From: Chrysopilus asiliformis
Lineage: Eukaryota; Arthropoda; Insecta; Diptera; Rhagionidae
Direction of reading: 5' to 3'
Assembly (NCBI GenBank): GCA_964034945.1
Contig: OZ035962.1
Coordinates: 15,433,388 to 15,497,387 of the forward strand
DNA length: 64,000 nt
Positions within the stretch are counted from its first letter, which is position 1. Every line of letters begins with the position of its first letter. The notes under the pieces were generated by a model that did no database searches, was not told where the DNA came from, and saw only the letters and a program-made list of their open reading frames with translations. The position numbers and the translations under genes are program-made. This document shows positions 1 through 10,640 of the stretch, piece after piece.

Positions 1-215
1 AAAATTATCATTTTCCTCAAATTTTCCGGAAATAAAATCTCATGTGGGGGTTTTTGGGGTCGCTTAATCCGATTCTGACATCAAGAAGTCGGTCAGGATA
101 ACGGAAGGTCCTGCAAGTTATCGTAATTATCCTTTTCCTCAAAGTTTTCGGGAAAAATCTCATTTGAGGGTTTTTGGGGTTGTTGAATCCGATTCTGGAG
201 GCAAAAGGTCCGTAA
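1..215 (+). repeat. D5 repeat, two partial copies in tandem
   Basis: Two related units of about 110-120 bp follow each other, each with CTTTTCCTCAAA, TTTTCCGG or TTTTCGGG, an AAATCTCAT stretch, GGTTTTTGGGGT and AATCCGATTCTG. The same family is seen at 23110-23357, 27616-27863 and 31320-31650. The right part is interrupted by a MITE at 216-460 and resumes at 464. Confidence 0.6.
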
Positions 216-460
216 GGCACTTGGCACACCGAATACGAATTTGCACCGCATTGCGAAAAAGTTCAAGTTTACCACGCGATCTTATATCATATGTCATCTA
301 CATGAGCACTAATTTTGTATTACTTAACAATGCGGTCTCCCCAAAATTGCAGTCGCTGCATAATTAGAACTCATGTAGATTACATACAATATAAGATCGC
401 TAGATAAGTTTGAACTTTTTCGCTATGCGGTGCGAATTCGTATTCGGTGTGCCAAGTGCC
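216..460. mobile_element. Harbinger-like foldback MITE (245 bp, TSD TAA)
   Basis: Long inverted arms start GGCACTTGGCACACCGAATA and are repeated in reverse at 441-460. TAA flanks both sides (213-215, 461-463). The empty site is visible in the D5 copy near 31620, where the sequence reads ...TTTGTAAGGATAT. Three-base TWA duplications and GGC/GGG termini are typical of PIF/Harbinger MITEs. No transposase is encoded. Confidence 0.75.
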
Positions 461-480
461 TAAGGATATCTCCAATATAT

Positions 481-2493
481 ATATGTATATATATTCGAAG
501 ATTAAAATGTTTATACTTTTAGCGTAGGGAAAGACTAACGTCATCTTGGATTTTTAGTCATGCTGATCAAATACAAAATGACTAAAAAGGATAAAATTTT
601 AAAAAAATACGAAAAAAAATGCAGTAAAAGGTTCATATTGGATTTTTTCAAATTTAGTAGCGGAAATTGGGAATATAATAAATTAAAGTAGTTTTTTTCA
701 ACTATGAAGTAACCATTTTTAGTCTACAGTATTGCAATTCAATTTTTTGTCAATTCAGTCATTATTTTACATCACAAATGTTGTAAAACTACATAATAGT
801 TGTGCATTTTACTTCACTAAAAACTGTGATTTTACAACACTATTTTGCGATTTTACATAAAAAATGTGTAATTTCATTTTAAGCTTCGGATAGTAATTTT
901 GCACTTGGTATGTAAATTTACACGCGTAATATATTTTTAGAGTGGGCACTGCTTTTGCCAACATTGAATGTTGTAATTATTTTAAAATGTGTTTTTAATA
1001 ACACTATACCTTTTGTTCCATTAAAAAAATTTGCAGATTATCGTAAAACAGTTTAAAAGTCAAAACTGAGAAATACAAATTGTTTGCGCTCATGAAAAAA
1101 AAATTCTTTGACACTTTTATTTGGAAATCTCAAATTATGAATTGAATTTTGTTTAGAAAAAAATTCCTTCAGTTTCATTTTGTAGTATTCAAATTTAGTG
1201 TTTATTTTATTGAATATAAACTTGAGAGGAAATGTTATGTGCATGACTTTTATGAACTCAGCGAATGTACTTCGACTAAACAAATCAAATTTTACGAGTT
1301 AATCCACGTCACTCTTAAACTATAACGGGATGCGCGCCATTGAATTTTACCCGAAAGCATTGTATTGCCGCCAGCCCAACGTCACACAAATTAACTGAAT
1401 TGACACTTTGGTAAATATTGAAACTCAAATCTGTCTTTCATTAAGACAGCAAAAACAACAAATCCGCAATTCCAAGACCTCAACACCCAAAAACAAAAAC
1501 CAAAAACCGTAACGTTAGCAAATAGTCGACGAAAATCATAAACTTTCCTACGAAAAAATTCAAAATATCCGCCTGGGAAATTTTGTTTGCGTTTTTCTCT
1601 TTCTTCCATTCCGATGTTGGAATTAAATTAGGAGTGGAACGGGGTGATTTTCAGGGTGCAACGAAAAGTGTTTTTAAGTCCGTTATGTTTCGATGCATTG
1701 ATTGCATGCGTTTATGAAGTGCAATGGCTGGACTACAAGCTAAAAGTGATAAGAGAAATCTTAAACTTGGCCTTTGCGACTTCGAAACTTGGACAATGAA
1801 GACATCAATGAAGGGTTCAGCGGCCGCGGCCTCGGCTTCATCAGGCGATATTTTAAACGCGGAAAGTATTTTTCCATTAATATATATTGGGTCGTCATTC
1901 GTGCGTGTGATGCAATCTCAGCACGCAATGAACAATTCGCGATCAAAATGCCCTGCCCCACCCCACCCCTTCGCATTCGTTTCGATAAAAAATTCGAACT
2001 TTGCGAAATTCCTCATTCGAAATGCTTGCGAATTGAGTAAACAATGGATTTTATTGAGTTTTATTATGATTGAGTTGTTATTTTTGGCGTTCCATGCGAG
2101 AAATAATTTGCGCTGATTGAATTATTTGGGTGTTGAAATAACGTGCAAAAAATGCAACTCTGTTGCAAACAGCATACTCGCTGAATAGCATTTAATTTGG
2201 ACATATTGATTTTTTTTCCTGTATAAAAACATTAGAAAAGGATTTTTTTTTGTATAGAAATAGGGTGACCAGAAGTCACTTTAAAAGTGACAATGGTTAC
2301 TTTTTCCGAACAGCTCTTTCTTATTCTTTCCTTTTTTGACATCAGTCATACTTGCACAAGTTTTTACGAAATACAACTTAAAATGTGACAATATTGGTCA
2401 TAATTGCGTAAAATGCTCTGTCGCAAAAATTTTAAGCGTATGAGGACCTTAGTGAGCTAAAGGTGGACGACTCTGATTTATATTATAGTAGTA
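481..2493. other. AT-rich intergenic DNA, no gene seen
   Basis: Short open frames here have no coding character. At 760-930 there are many ATTTTACA-type motifs resembling the interior of the CACTSTAG elements, but no paired ends were found. 1720-2040 is slightly GC-richer without a recognisable product. Confidence 0.4.
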
Positions 2494-3328
2494 CAGTAAT
2501 CCCCCGCTTTACGGACGGGATGCGTTCTACGGAAACTGTCCGTATATCGAAAATCCGTAAAACGAAACTTATTTTAGTATGAGATTGTACTGGGAATAAA
2601 TAAATATGTTCCAATCAATAGAAATGTCCGTAAAAAGAAACCTATTTTAGTATAAGATCGTATTAAAAATAGATAGATGCGTACCAAAAAAATCCGTAAT
2701 ACGAAACAGATTAGTATAATATATTAAAATAATTATTTAACCACTAGAATAATGAGAAAACTATATAATTATAGAAAAAAAATATTTATACTACTTGAAA
2801 TGGAGCATAAATCAATTGAATATGTTAAAACCAACAAAATATTATTGGACAAATCATGCCGCGGACAAAAAATCGTAGCTGTTTCTACGTAGGTTTCTGC
2901 TAGTTTCGTCAGAATTCAAATTTCATTGTGGGACAGAAAGCATATTCTGCTTCTGCTGCTGCTTCTGCCTCTGCTCCTGCTTTTGCCTCTGCTGCTACCT
3001 CTGCCCAATTGGAGTTCTCGCTTAAGAATAGCAAATAGATTTTTTAAAAATACACCGCACTGCAGTTTTTTATTGCCTTTTTTTAATTCTCTTTTGTGTA
3101 TACACAAAATGTGTCAGAAATTTCGGAGAAATTAAGTATGTACATTTACAATAAATACAACATAATTATGGAGGACTTTTTCTTGATTTTTTTCTGATTC
3201 AAAAAAAAATTTTTTTTTATCCGTAACAGCGAATTTTTTTATCCGTATAGCGAATTTGTTCCTATATTAGTCATGTCCGTAACTTCGAATTTCCGTAAAA
3301 CGAGCGTCCGTATAGCGGGGGATTACTG
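2494..3328. mobile_element. Pogo/Tigger-like non-autonomous element (835 bp, TSD TA)
   Basis: Terminal inverted repeats start CAGTAATCCCCCGCTWTACG and lie between TA dinucleotides (2492-2493 and 3329-3330). CAG termini with a TA target are typical of the pogo/Tigger branch of Tc1/mariner. The interior contains repeated CCGTAAAACGAAAC-like motifs near both ends and a CTG/CTT-rich stretch (about 2948-3005). No transposase frame. Confidence 0.8.
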
Positions 3329-3333
3329 TACTC

Positions 3334-3664
3334 TACTCTATCTGAAGCCCTATCGCCGATCTCGATACGTTGTTATAAAACACTAACAACATCATTGAAT
3401 TTAGGATTCGAACCAATTGTATCGAATTTGGCGACAGGGCTTCTGCTATTTTCCGTGTGTCATGCTTATTGGGAATTTGGTTTTATTTATTTTGGACATT
3501 TTCATAACCAAGCGAACGTGTGCATTATATTTTTATTAAAAAAACAAAACGAGTATGATACAAGTTCAATTTACGAGCAAGTAAATAAATATTGTAAATA
3601 AGCGGCTAATTATTGAACCATGGCGATAGAAGTTTTAACAAATAGAGATTCTGGCAACCCTACA
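3334..3664. other. Intergenic, no gene seen
   Basis: A 68-codon frame at 3395-3601 has no recognisable domain. Nothing else supported. Confidence 0.35.
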
Positions 3665-4000
3665 TTAAGGCCGAAATACAATTGGCCCGTCACAGCATTT
3701 ACGGCGACAAAGTTGTCCCCCACATACAATTCCGTACACATTGTTGTTCTAAAATCTTAGGGTACTATGACCCCGTTCACATTGGTTGAAATAGTCCGCC
3801 TAATTCTGACAGAAACTGGCAACATTAGGGCAAGGTGAGGAAGTGGGACTGAGCCCCACTTCCTCACCTTGCCATAATGTTGCCAGTTTCTGTCAGAATT
3901 AGGCGGACTATTTCAACCAATGTGAACGGGGTCTATGAGTTTAAAATCTGAAATGTCGCCATAAATGTTATGTCGGGCCAATTGTATTTTGCGCTTTAGT
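3665..4000. mobile_element. Outer foldback MITE interrupted by a second MITE
   Basis: Arms at about 3671-3712 and 3953-3993 are imperfect reverse complements (AATACAATTGGCCCGTCACA against the sequence around TTATGTCGGGCCAATTGT). The inner element at 3770-3932 sits between them. The exact outer ends and target duplication are uncertain. Confidence 0.6.
3770..3932. mobile_element. Near-perfect foldback MITE (163 bp, TSD CTATG)
   Basis: Two arms of about 78 bp, almost perfectly complementary, start ACCCCGTTCACATTGG and meet at a few unpaired bases near 3852. The 5-bp direct repeat CTATG flanks it (3765-3769, 3933-3937). A second copy begins at the right edge of the window (about 63975). Superfamily not assigned. 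Confidence 0.75.
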
Positions 4001-4219
4001 CTATAAAGTCGGTCCTATCACGTCATTGTTTTAATTGCAAGAGCATTAAAATAAGGACTAAATTTAAGATTTAATTTGTAGTAAAGTGACAGGACTTTAA
4101 GTTTTTGTAAGAAGATTTTCTTGTCACACCCAACTCTTTTTTTTACACCGTAGATAGTTTCTCGAAAATCGTGAAAAACTGACAGTGTAAAAAGTGTTGT
4201 AGTTGGCTTTAGTTTCATT

Positions 4220-4946
4220 GTTTAGGAAACCTAAAGTGGTAAAGGCACGAATCATGCTTTTATCTTGATTTTACTTGATTTATTTACGCTCAAAAACTTT
4301 TGTTTTCCTTTCCAGTACATTTTTTCAAAAAACTTTTTAACTTTATTATTTTTTATTTCATTACAAAAATTAAATTACCTCGATTGCCAATTGATTATAG
4401 TCAGAAAGCTGTTCGAAGTGAAATACAAAACCCAAGCGATGCACAAGAATTAACAGGTGTGTGAAATTTCCGCGTGGAAATGTATTACCAAGCACACAAT
4501 TTTCATCGTGCTTCACTTGAGGTATTTTTTCTCGATATTTCATCGGAAGATGCCAACAACAACAAACCAAGAAGAAAAACCCAAAGCACAACCAACGAAA
4601 AGTCAGTTATCCGCAGCGAAATAGAGAACAGCGAAAAATTACAGGCAAACACGTCTGCCGGAGACGCAAGAGACGAAGTGAAGCGGAACCCTATACAACT
4701 TCAATACAAACGCAAAAACACCGGATGCGTTTACAGTAACGATTTTTTCGCTCAGAGATTTTTTTCCGCACGTCAGAGTTTTACCGCTGACGGGTTTCTC
4801 AGTTTCAGTTCAGTTTTGCTACGCTTCGCTACTGAAGTTTCGTTGTGCGCAGAATTCCTGACTGCGAATTTCTCCCATAAGTAAATTTTAATTTAGATTT
4901 GCGGAATTGTCCGTCATATTAGAGGAATCTAAGTTAACTCTTCGCA
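4220..4946 (+). other. 5' flank of the MADF-BESS gene, possible 5' UTR
   Basis: More GC-balanced than the surroundings from about 4480 to 4880. It includes a 136-codon open frame (GTG-initiated at 4474, first ATG 4480, stop at 4884) that ends 60 nt before the gene's ATG. The frame has no recognisable domain. I treat it as upstream untranslated or promoter DNA rather than a gene. Confidence 0.3.
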
Positions 4947-7307
4947 ATGTCGAGCACCGAAAGACTGATTATGGAGGTTCAGAAGAGACCCTGCCTTTGG
5001 GATTCCAATTTGAATGAATTTTCTGACAATAACATGAAGCAAGACGCTTGGCAAGAGGTCTCTAAAGCTCTCTATCCGCATTTGGATGTTATCGACAGCC
5101 AAAAGAAAAATGAAATCAGTAAGCAATTTATCTTATTATTATTTCATTACAGACATTTTTAGTAAATATTTTTACGAATAATAAACTTTTTGATTTGTTC
5201 AAAAATTTGGTTGATAACAAAATTAACTAACAGGGCAATTAACAGTAATTTTTACTAAATTTAAAAAATCAGTAACAAAAGTTCTATGAGAAAAAATGCT
5301 GACTAATAGAATGTTTTTAATTTTTTAAATTTATTAACCATTATCTCTTTTTAGTTGCAGATGTAAGAAGCAGATGGAGAAATGTTAAGGACTATTACAG
5401 ACGATGTAGAAAAGACCCAAAATATCCTCACACGTTTGTTAGACGTAAAAAGTACATTTATTCCGACATGTTACAGTTTTTGGACTCTTCAATGGAACAA
5501 CGGAATAAAAATGCCATGGACACTGAATCTATGAGGTATGTTTAGTTAGGAATCTTCCTTATATTGGGCTTTAAATTGGGATTTTTATAAATCAATTTTT
5601 GATGCCAGAATATAGAGGGAAAGTATTATATTCTTGACGGAGACCGACTCCAGAATGGGGGCAGATATGTAGAAACTTTCTGATCAGTACAAAATTCGTT
5701 TTTGCCAAAATTATCAGGATTTCCGTGCATCTGTCTGTCTATCGGTTGATATGTCTGCCTGTCTGCCTGCCTGTCGGTTGGTCTGTCGGTCTACACGTTT
5801 TACGTATCTTAAATAATTCGAAAACGCGTTGACCTAGCGATTTTTTAAATCATGTGTAAAGAAGTTTTACGAAAATCGTAGTTTCCACTTTTGGAAAAGT
5901 AACGGTAGCTATAACGGGTACCTCCCAAACATTTTTTTTAAAAGAGCGCCTTTGGGAAAAAATGAATGTGTGTATGCATGTACAAGAAAAAACGAAATGG
6001 TGGCCGGACGACACCATTTTGTCCAAATCGAAGAAATGAAATACTCATAGTGTGAAATCTTCAATGAAAGGGCTCCGAAAAATAAATGAGGGAAAAACAA
6101 AATGACGGACGACAGACGTGTGAGGTATTAAATGATAGAGCTTTTATAACTCACAAAATAGTCATTAAAAAGGATAAAATTAAAATTTTTTTTGAAAAAA
6201 ATAAAATAAAAAATTTTACGTAGAGATTTGGCCTCAAAAATAAAAGCAAGATACAAGTTAGTATGCAAATTTTTCGTTGCTTTTAACGATTTTTCCTTGC
6301 TTTTATTTTTGGGGCCAAATCCCTACGTAAAATTATTATTTTATAATTTAGGCACACTTTCAAAGCTCGTTTTTTTTTTTAAATTTTTTATCGAAAGCAC
6401 CACTACGTAGTTTATTAGTACGACTAATAAACATCACCGTAAAAAGTAAATTTCTCAAAGCACAGCCTAAAATGAGTAGATAATCTACACCACTAATTAG
6501 AGCTTCAAAAGCGACCAGAGAAGGTCATTCAAAAGCGAGCGCGAAAATTTTCTTGACTTCTTACAAATTTCTTCCAAAATGGTTCCAGTGAAAAATAACC
6601 GTTGTACGTTAAGTAAGCGTAACGCAAATATCCTTTTTCCACTTTTCCTCGGGAAAATTAGCACTAGACAGTTTTAGGAATCAAATATCGAAATTTTGAT
6701 CGTTTTACCTAAAGATCCTGTCAGGATAACGCTATATTCTCAAAAGTTGTTAAGAAGGAAGATAGTATAATAATTTCTGAAACTTTTTCCGTTTTTTGTA
6801 ACTTATAATATAAAAAATGTCTAAATTATTATATAAACAAGTCTTGTCCCTTGTACATTAGTTAAAATTTCCTTGTCATTTAATTATATATTTTACATTT
6901 TCTCTAGCCTACCTGTTGAAACTGTTATGAACAGCAACAGTTTCTTTCAACCCGATGATGAAACACAAGAAGAATTTAAGATACAAAATAATGGAGATTT
7001 CTACGATGAGCCAGAAATTGAAATACGATCAGAACCAGTCATCTCTAAACATCACACACCCAAAAAGGCCAAGAAACAGAAAACTTCACATTTCGAGCGG
7101 GAAGTTTTAAAAATGTTGTCTAAGGAGTCGAAACCAAGTGAAGATATTGACGAGGATAAATATTTTTTGCTCTCCCTATTGCCGGAGATGAAGAAATTAT
7201 CAGGAATTAGGAAAATTGATTTTAAAATTACTGTGATGAAGGAATTGAAAAATTCCATTTACCTGGACGGAACAGAAAATTCAGCTAAATCACATGATGG
7301 GTGTTAA
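4947..7307 (+). CDS. MADF-BESS domain protein (three exons, 250 aa)
   Basis: Coding exons are 4947-5118, 5355-5535 and 6908-7307; introns are GT...AG (donors gtaagc and gtatgt; acceptors tttttag and tctctag), and the frame joins without a break to TAA at 7305-7307. Residues about 7-98 form a MADF domain: an LIMEVQKRPCLWD start, then AWQEV, SRWRNVKDYYRRC and the aromatic KKYIYSDMLQFL end. Residues 168-176 (TPKKAKKQK) resemble a nuclear localisation signal. Residues about 198-230 match the BESS motif (DEDKYFLLSLLPEMKKL core). Family knowledge: MADF is a Myb-like DNA-binding module and BESS mediates protein contacts, as in Adf-1, Dip3 and stonewall; the proteins act in the nucleus as transcriptional regulators. 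An alternative acceptor at 5360 (ttgcag) would remove two residues (IAD to N) in frame. The ATG at 4947 is chosen because the MADF domain starts six residues later. The particular orthologue cannot be named. Confidence 0.9.
5119..5354 (+). other. Intron 1 of the MADF-BESS gene
   Basis: 236 bp, AT-rich, donor gtaagc and acceptor tttttag after a pyrimidine stretch. It splits an Ile codon (phase 1). No repeat recognised in it. Confidence 0.8.
5611..6120 (+). mobile_element. D2 DINE-like element in MADF-BESS intron 2
   Basis: Starts at AGAGGGAAAGTATTATATTC, followed by a GACCGACTCCAGAATGG segment, CTTTCTGATCAGTAC, a degenerate TCTGCCTG array (about 5726-5792) and the TTTTACGTATCTTAAATAAT block. 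The same order occurs at 37359-37985 and, reversed, at 51088-51575 and 59617-60193. The left half of the usual hairpin is missing and the far end has diverged. Confidence 0.65.
6211..6334. mobile_element. Small foldback element (ATTTTACGTAG arms)
   Basis: Arms at 6211-6246 and 6297-6334 are reverse complements (AATTTTACGTAG, GATTTGGCC, AAAATAAAAGCAAG). A diverged half-copy is at about 20284-20325. No target duplication identified. Confidence 0.55.
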
Positions 7308-7331
7308 GATGTATATATTATATATTTTTTA

Positions 7332-7337
7332 AATAAA
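7332..7337 (+). promoter_or_regulatory. AATAAA poly(A) signal of the MADF-BESS gene
   Basis: Canonical hexamer 25 nt after the stop codon, followed by AT-rich sequence. It is the only nearby candidate, so the 3' UTR is probably very short. Confidence 0.65.
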
Positions 7338-7339
7338 AA

Positions 7340-9625
7340 GTTGAAAAAATGAATTAGATATTTTCTTGCTTTTTTGTAAGCCAATAATTTTCTTGGGGGT
7401 GGCTTCACCAGCCAATGAAACAACAGAATTTTATAAAAAATAAATCTTAATTTGGACGAAAATCAAGAAAAAATAATTAAGAAATTTGCGCCGCAGGCGA
7501 TAGTTTTTAAACAGAATGTGGCGTAAAGGTCTAAATCAATGGCTAAATCACAGTCCCGAGGGATAAATAACTTTATTTTTTGCACTATTTGCATTCCATA
7601 AATAATCACAACGGAAATTGTAAAAAAAAACACCAATAAAAATACAAGCGCCGCAGGCGACATTTTTTGCATAAAATGCGCCATTTATATAAAGTATAAA
7701 AAGTAGAATTTTTTCGAATTCAATAAGCCTGTATTTTGTGAAAAATTGTTGTGTTCGGTCAAATTCAGTTGTAATTGTAATCAGTTGTAATTGTAATTGA
7801 TTGAGGCAATTATTTGTCATATTCGCTCGATGTTGTTGTCTCTTCAAAAACTCTTTTCCAATGAGATGTTGTAACAAAACCGGTCCAGTACACATTTAAG
7901 CAAACAAATTTGTTTTGGCATGGAAATATGCGGAGAAAAAATTTATTTCCAATCGGCAAGCGGGTTGAAATTCATTTTTCATAACATAACAAGTTCAACG
8001 TAAGAAAAAAATAATAATTTGCCAATTTTTTAGGAATCTAAACCCCCTAGCAGTGATTCCACCTACTAAAAACTTTTTCATCTTCATAAAAACGAATAGT
8101 CTAATTAAATGTTATTACGATTTGCTGCGAGATGAGCATGAGACCTTGTAGAAATAATTTCTTGTGCCTTCTTTTGGATGAGCTCAACAAAATTCGTACC
8201 CTCGCAAAATGAAACCTTTTTTGTCAGATACAGACTACGGCAAACTGAAAGTCTTGGCAAACCTTTGTCCAAATAGAAACAACAATAAAAAACGTTAATT
8301 ATTTATTGTCTGTTGCAATGATGAGTGAAAAGTAAACAATAATTTCGATCGTTGTGTTTTTAGCGATTTCGAAATTTTTTTTTTGTGTTTTCGACATTTT
8401 AGCGCAACTCTGCCAAATTACTATTGCCATAGATAGGGTAAACAGATCTGGGTAAATAGAGAAAAAACATTTTTGAGAAAAAACAACTCCAATGAAGAAC
8501 AACAGGTCCAGAGGAAGTCGGTTAGGATAAGGGTATGAAGCTGCAGAGGAATTCAGGCCATTGAAGTAATACAGAAACAGAAATCTTAGCAAAAATCGAA
8601 ATAGTAAGACAACAAAAGGTAATCTTGAAACCAAGACGATGAACAAACAACATCCAGTCCCATAGGCGGCAATTATTTAGCCCACCTTAAGAGTCATACA
8701 ACAACGACCACCAACCAGTCGCAACCAATTAACCAGCAGAGATATCGGCTCGTCACTCCTAGTCGCCTTAACCAATTGATCAGGTACAACGATCCAAACA
8801 CCTGAGCGCACCTGAGCAAATCAATTCATTCTTCGAAAAACGAAAAACCACCAACAACAGAAGGAACAAAAAATTTCCCATATACCTACTTCTCCTCTCG
8901 CTTCGCCCCGTCTATCCATATTCACCCGGCCATCCAAACCAAATGAAATGGGTAACAACTCAGCAGAATAATATACGAAAAAAACGACCTCTGGAATTTC
9001 ATTTTACTTCAACAAGAAGAAGTATATATGTGATCTTCATCCTCTCGACACCACCACATCCCGACTCCAGGAAATTTGCCGCTTTGCTGTCATTCCAGAG
9101 ATCTTTGAAGGTACCTTCTTTAGACTGTCTTGAGCTGCTGCCTTTTACCTTTGCCGTGAGTCTGCACGTTGCTAATGTGAATAGGATCCAATCCAAGTGT
9201 AGGTCTTTCAGTTTTTTCGTTTTAAAAAGAACTGGGTGTGACTGGACGGGAACTTGGCATGATGGGATTCCGGACGGGACATTCCTGGAACTTCGCCTAA
9301 CTTAAGATCGCATTTAAAAAAACGTTTTTCGAGTATTGTACTCTTCGAGATACAGATTTTATTGACAAATAATAGACGCACATTCTCTGCTATTATGTCT
9401 CTATTACCAAGCATAAAATATTTTATTCTTAAAGAATTATACGGAAACTAGATAAGTAAGATTAAGATATATTTTTCCTCTTAAGATTAAGATATATTTT
9501 ATGTAAAAAAATATGTTAATTGGTTGATTTCAAACAAAACTTTTAGATTTTACTTGTCCTTGCAGGATCCTGGAATTAAAACAATAAGCAGAATTTTGCA
9601 CTTGATGTAGTAAATAAATATCTAA
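7340..9625. other. Region downstream of the MADF-BESS gene, no gene seen
   Basis: Mostly AT-rich. Two copies of the GC-rich motif CGCCGCAGGCGA lie at about 7489 and 7650. 8650-9310 is more GC-balanced, with open frames on both strands but no recognisable domain or exon structure. Confidence 0.35.
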
Positions 9626-9631
9626 ACATAC

Positions 9632-10640
9632 GAAAAGCTACAATTGCCAGTCAAATACTCTATATGATGACAGACAAAATGTTTATTTTAAAAAATCCAT
9701 TTGAAAGGAGTGGCCCGATTGGATTTTGATGTATGAAACGGTTATAAAATAATCATATTTTAAACACATATTTTAAATTTTTCAATATGACTTACCGTTT
9801 TCGAGAAAATTGTGAAATACTGTTTCGTTTGTACGGGTGAGGGGGGAAGGAATGGTAAAATTCTGCCCGTTCAAGAACTTTGCCTAGCCAGTTACGAGAA
9901 ACGTAACTATACAAAATATCAAGTCTCTAGCCAGTCTGTCTGTCTGTCCGTTTGTCCGTGAATTTCATTCCTTTCGAAGCGATTGAGCTAGAGCTTTAAC
10001 ATTTTGTATAGTTAGCGTGGTATTACACACGTCAACTTTCGGGCTTATTTAAGCCGGCAACTTTTGGGCTTAATAAGCCAATGTGCTTACACTTGTGGCT
10101 TAAATAAGCCAATCCTGTTTGCATATGCTACACAAGTTTACATGGGTGTGTGTGGACTCAAACCATTGAAATTGCTGCTGTTCATATACTTCCCAAGATC
10201 TTTACCTGCTGACGGTCAGAACGAAAATGATTTCTGGCTACTACTTTTCACAAACCGGTTCACACGCTTTGCATGTATGCAGATTGTCGATAAGCCATGA
10301 TTTCGAGTGGCAACTTTTCCCTCCTCAGTCGTTTCTCCCGAAAATCGGCTTAAGTAAGCCCGAAAGTTGCCGTGTGTAATACCACGCTTACGTATCTCGT
10401 AAATGGCTAGGCTAAGTTCTTGAACGAGCAGAATTGAACAACTCCTTCCCCCGTCACCCATACAAATGAAACTATTTTCTTGAAAACGGTGAGTCACATT
10501 GAAAAATTTATTAATGTGTGTTTAAATTAGGATTCTATATAACTCATCCATACGTCAAAAGCAATTTGGACCACTGCTTCCCCCCTCTCCCATACAAATG
10601 AATTTTTTTTTCATTTGTCTAGCCTCATTTTATCATAAAC
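9632..10640. mobile_element. Composite, partly palindromic D3 element
   Basis: The left part is a reversed D3 tail (GCTACAATTGCCAGTCAAAT, ACTCTATATGATG, then GATTGGATTTTGATGTATG and CCGTTTTCGAGAAAATTGTG) leading to a TCTG/TCCG array (about 9933-9958). The right part, after 10390, repeats the body in the other orientation (TTCTTGAACG, CCCATACAAATGAA, GAAAACGGTGAGTCACATTG). It is interrupted by a MITE at 10015-10387. Confidence 0.55.
10015..10387. mobile_element. Harbinger-like MITE (373 bp, TSD TTA)
   Basis: Terminal inverted repeats start GCGTGGTATTACACACG; TTA lies on both sides (10012-10014, 10388-10390). GGCTTAAATAAGCC-type motifs recur inside both ends. No transposase. Confidence 0.75.

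Larger units (their letters stand above)
5536..6907 (+). other. Intron 2 of the MADF-BESS gene, carrying two repeats
   Basis: 1372 bp with donor gtatgt and acceptor tctctag, splitting an AGC Ser codon (phase 2). It holds a D2 DINE-like element from about 5611 and a foldback element at 6211-6334. The junction restores the reading frame exactly from the MADF exon to the BESS exon. Confidence 0.8.

Noticed and set aside
3395..3425. GGTTCGAATCC-like word on the minus strand, suggesting a tRNA T-arm
   Set aside because: The stem around it does not pair and no anticodon or acceptor arm could be placed. No tRNA supported anywhere in the window.
4474..4884. 136-codon frame upstream of the MADF-BESS gene
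   Set aside because: No domain; starts with GTG in the listed form; the second half is low in coding character. Better explained as 5' flank.
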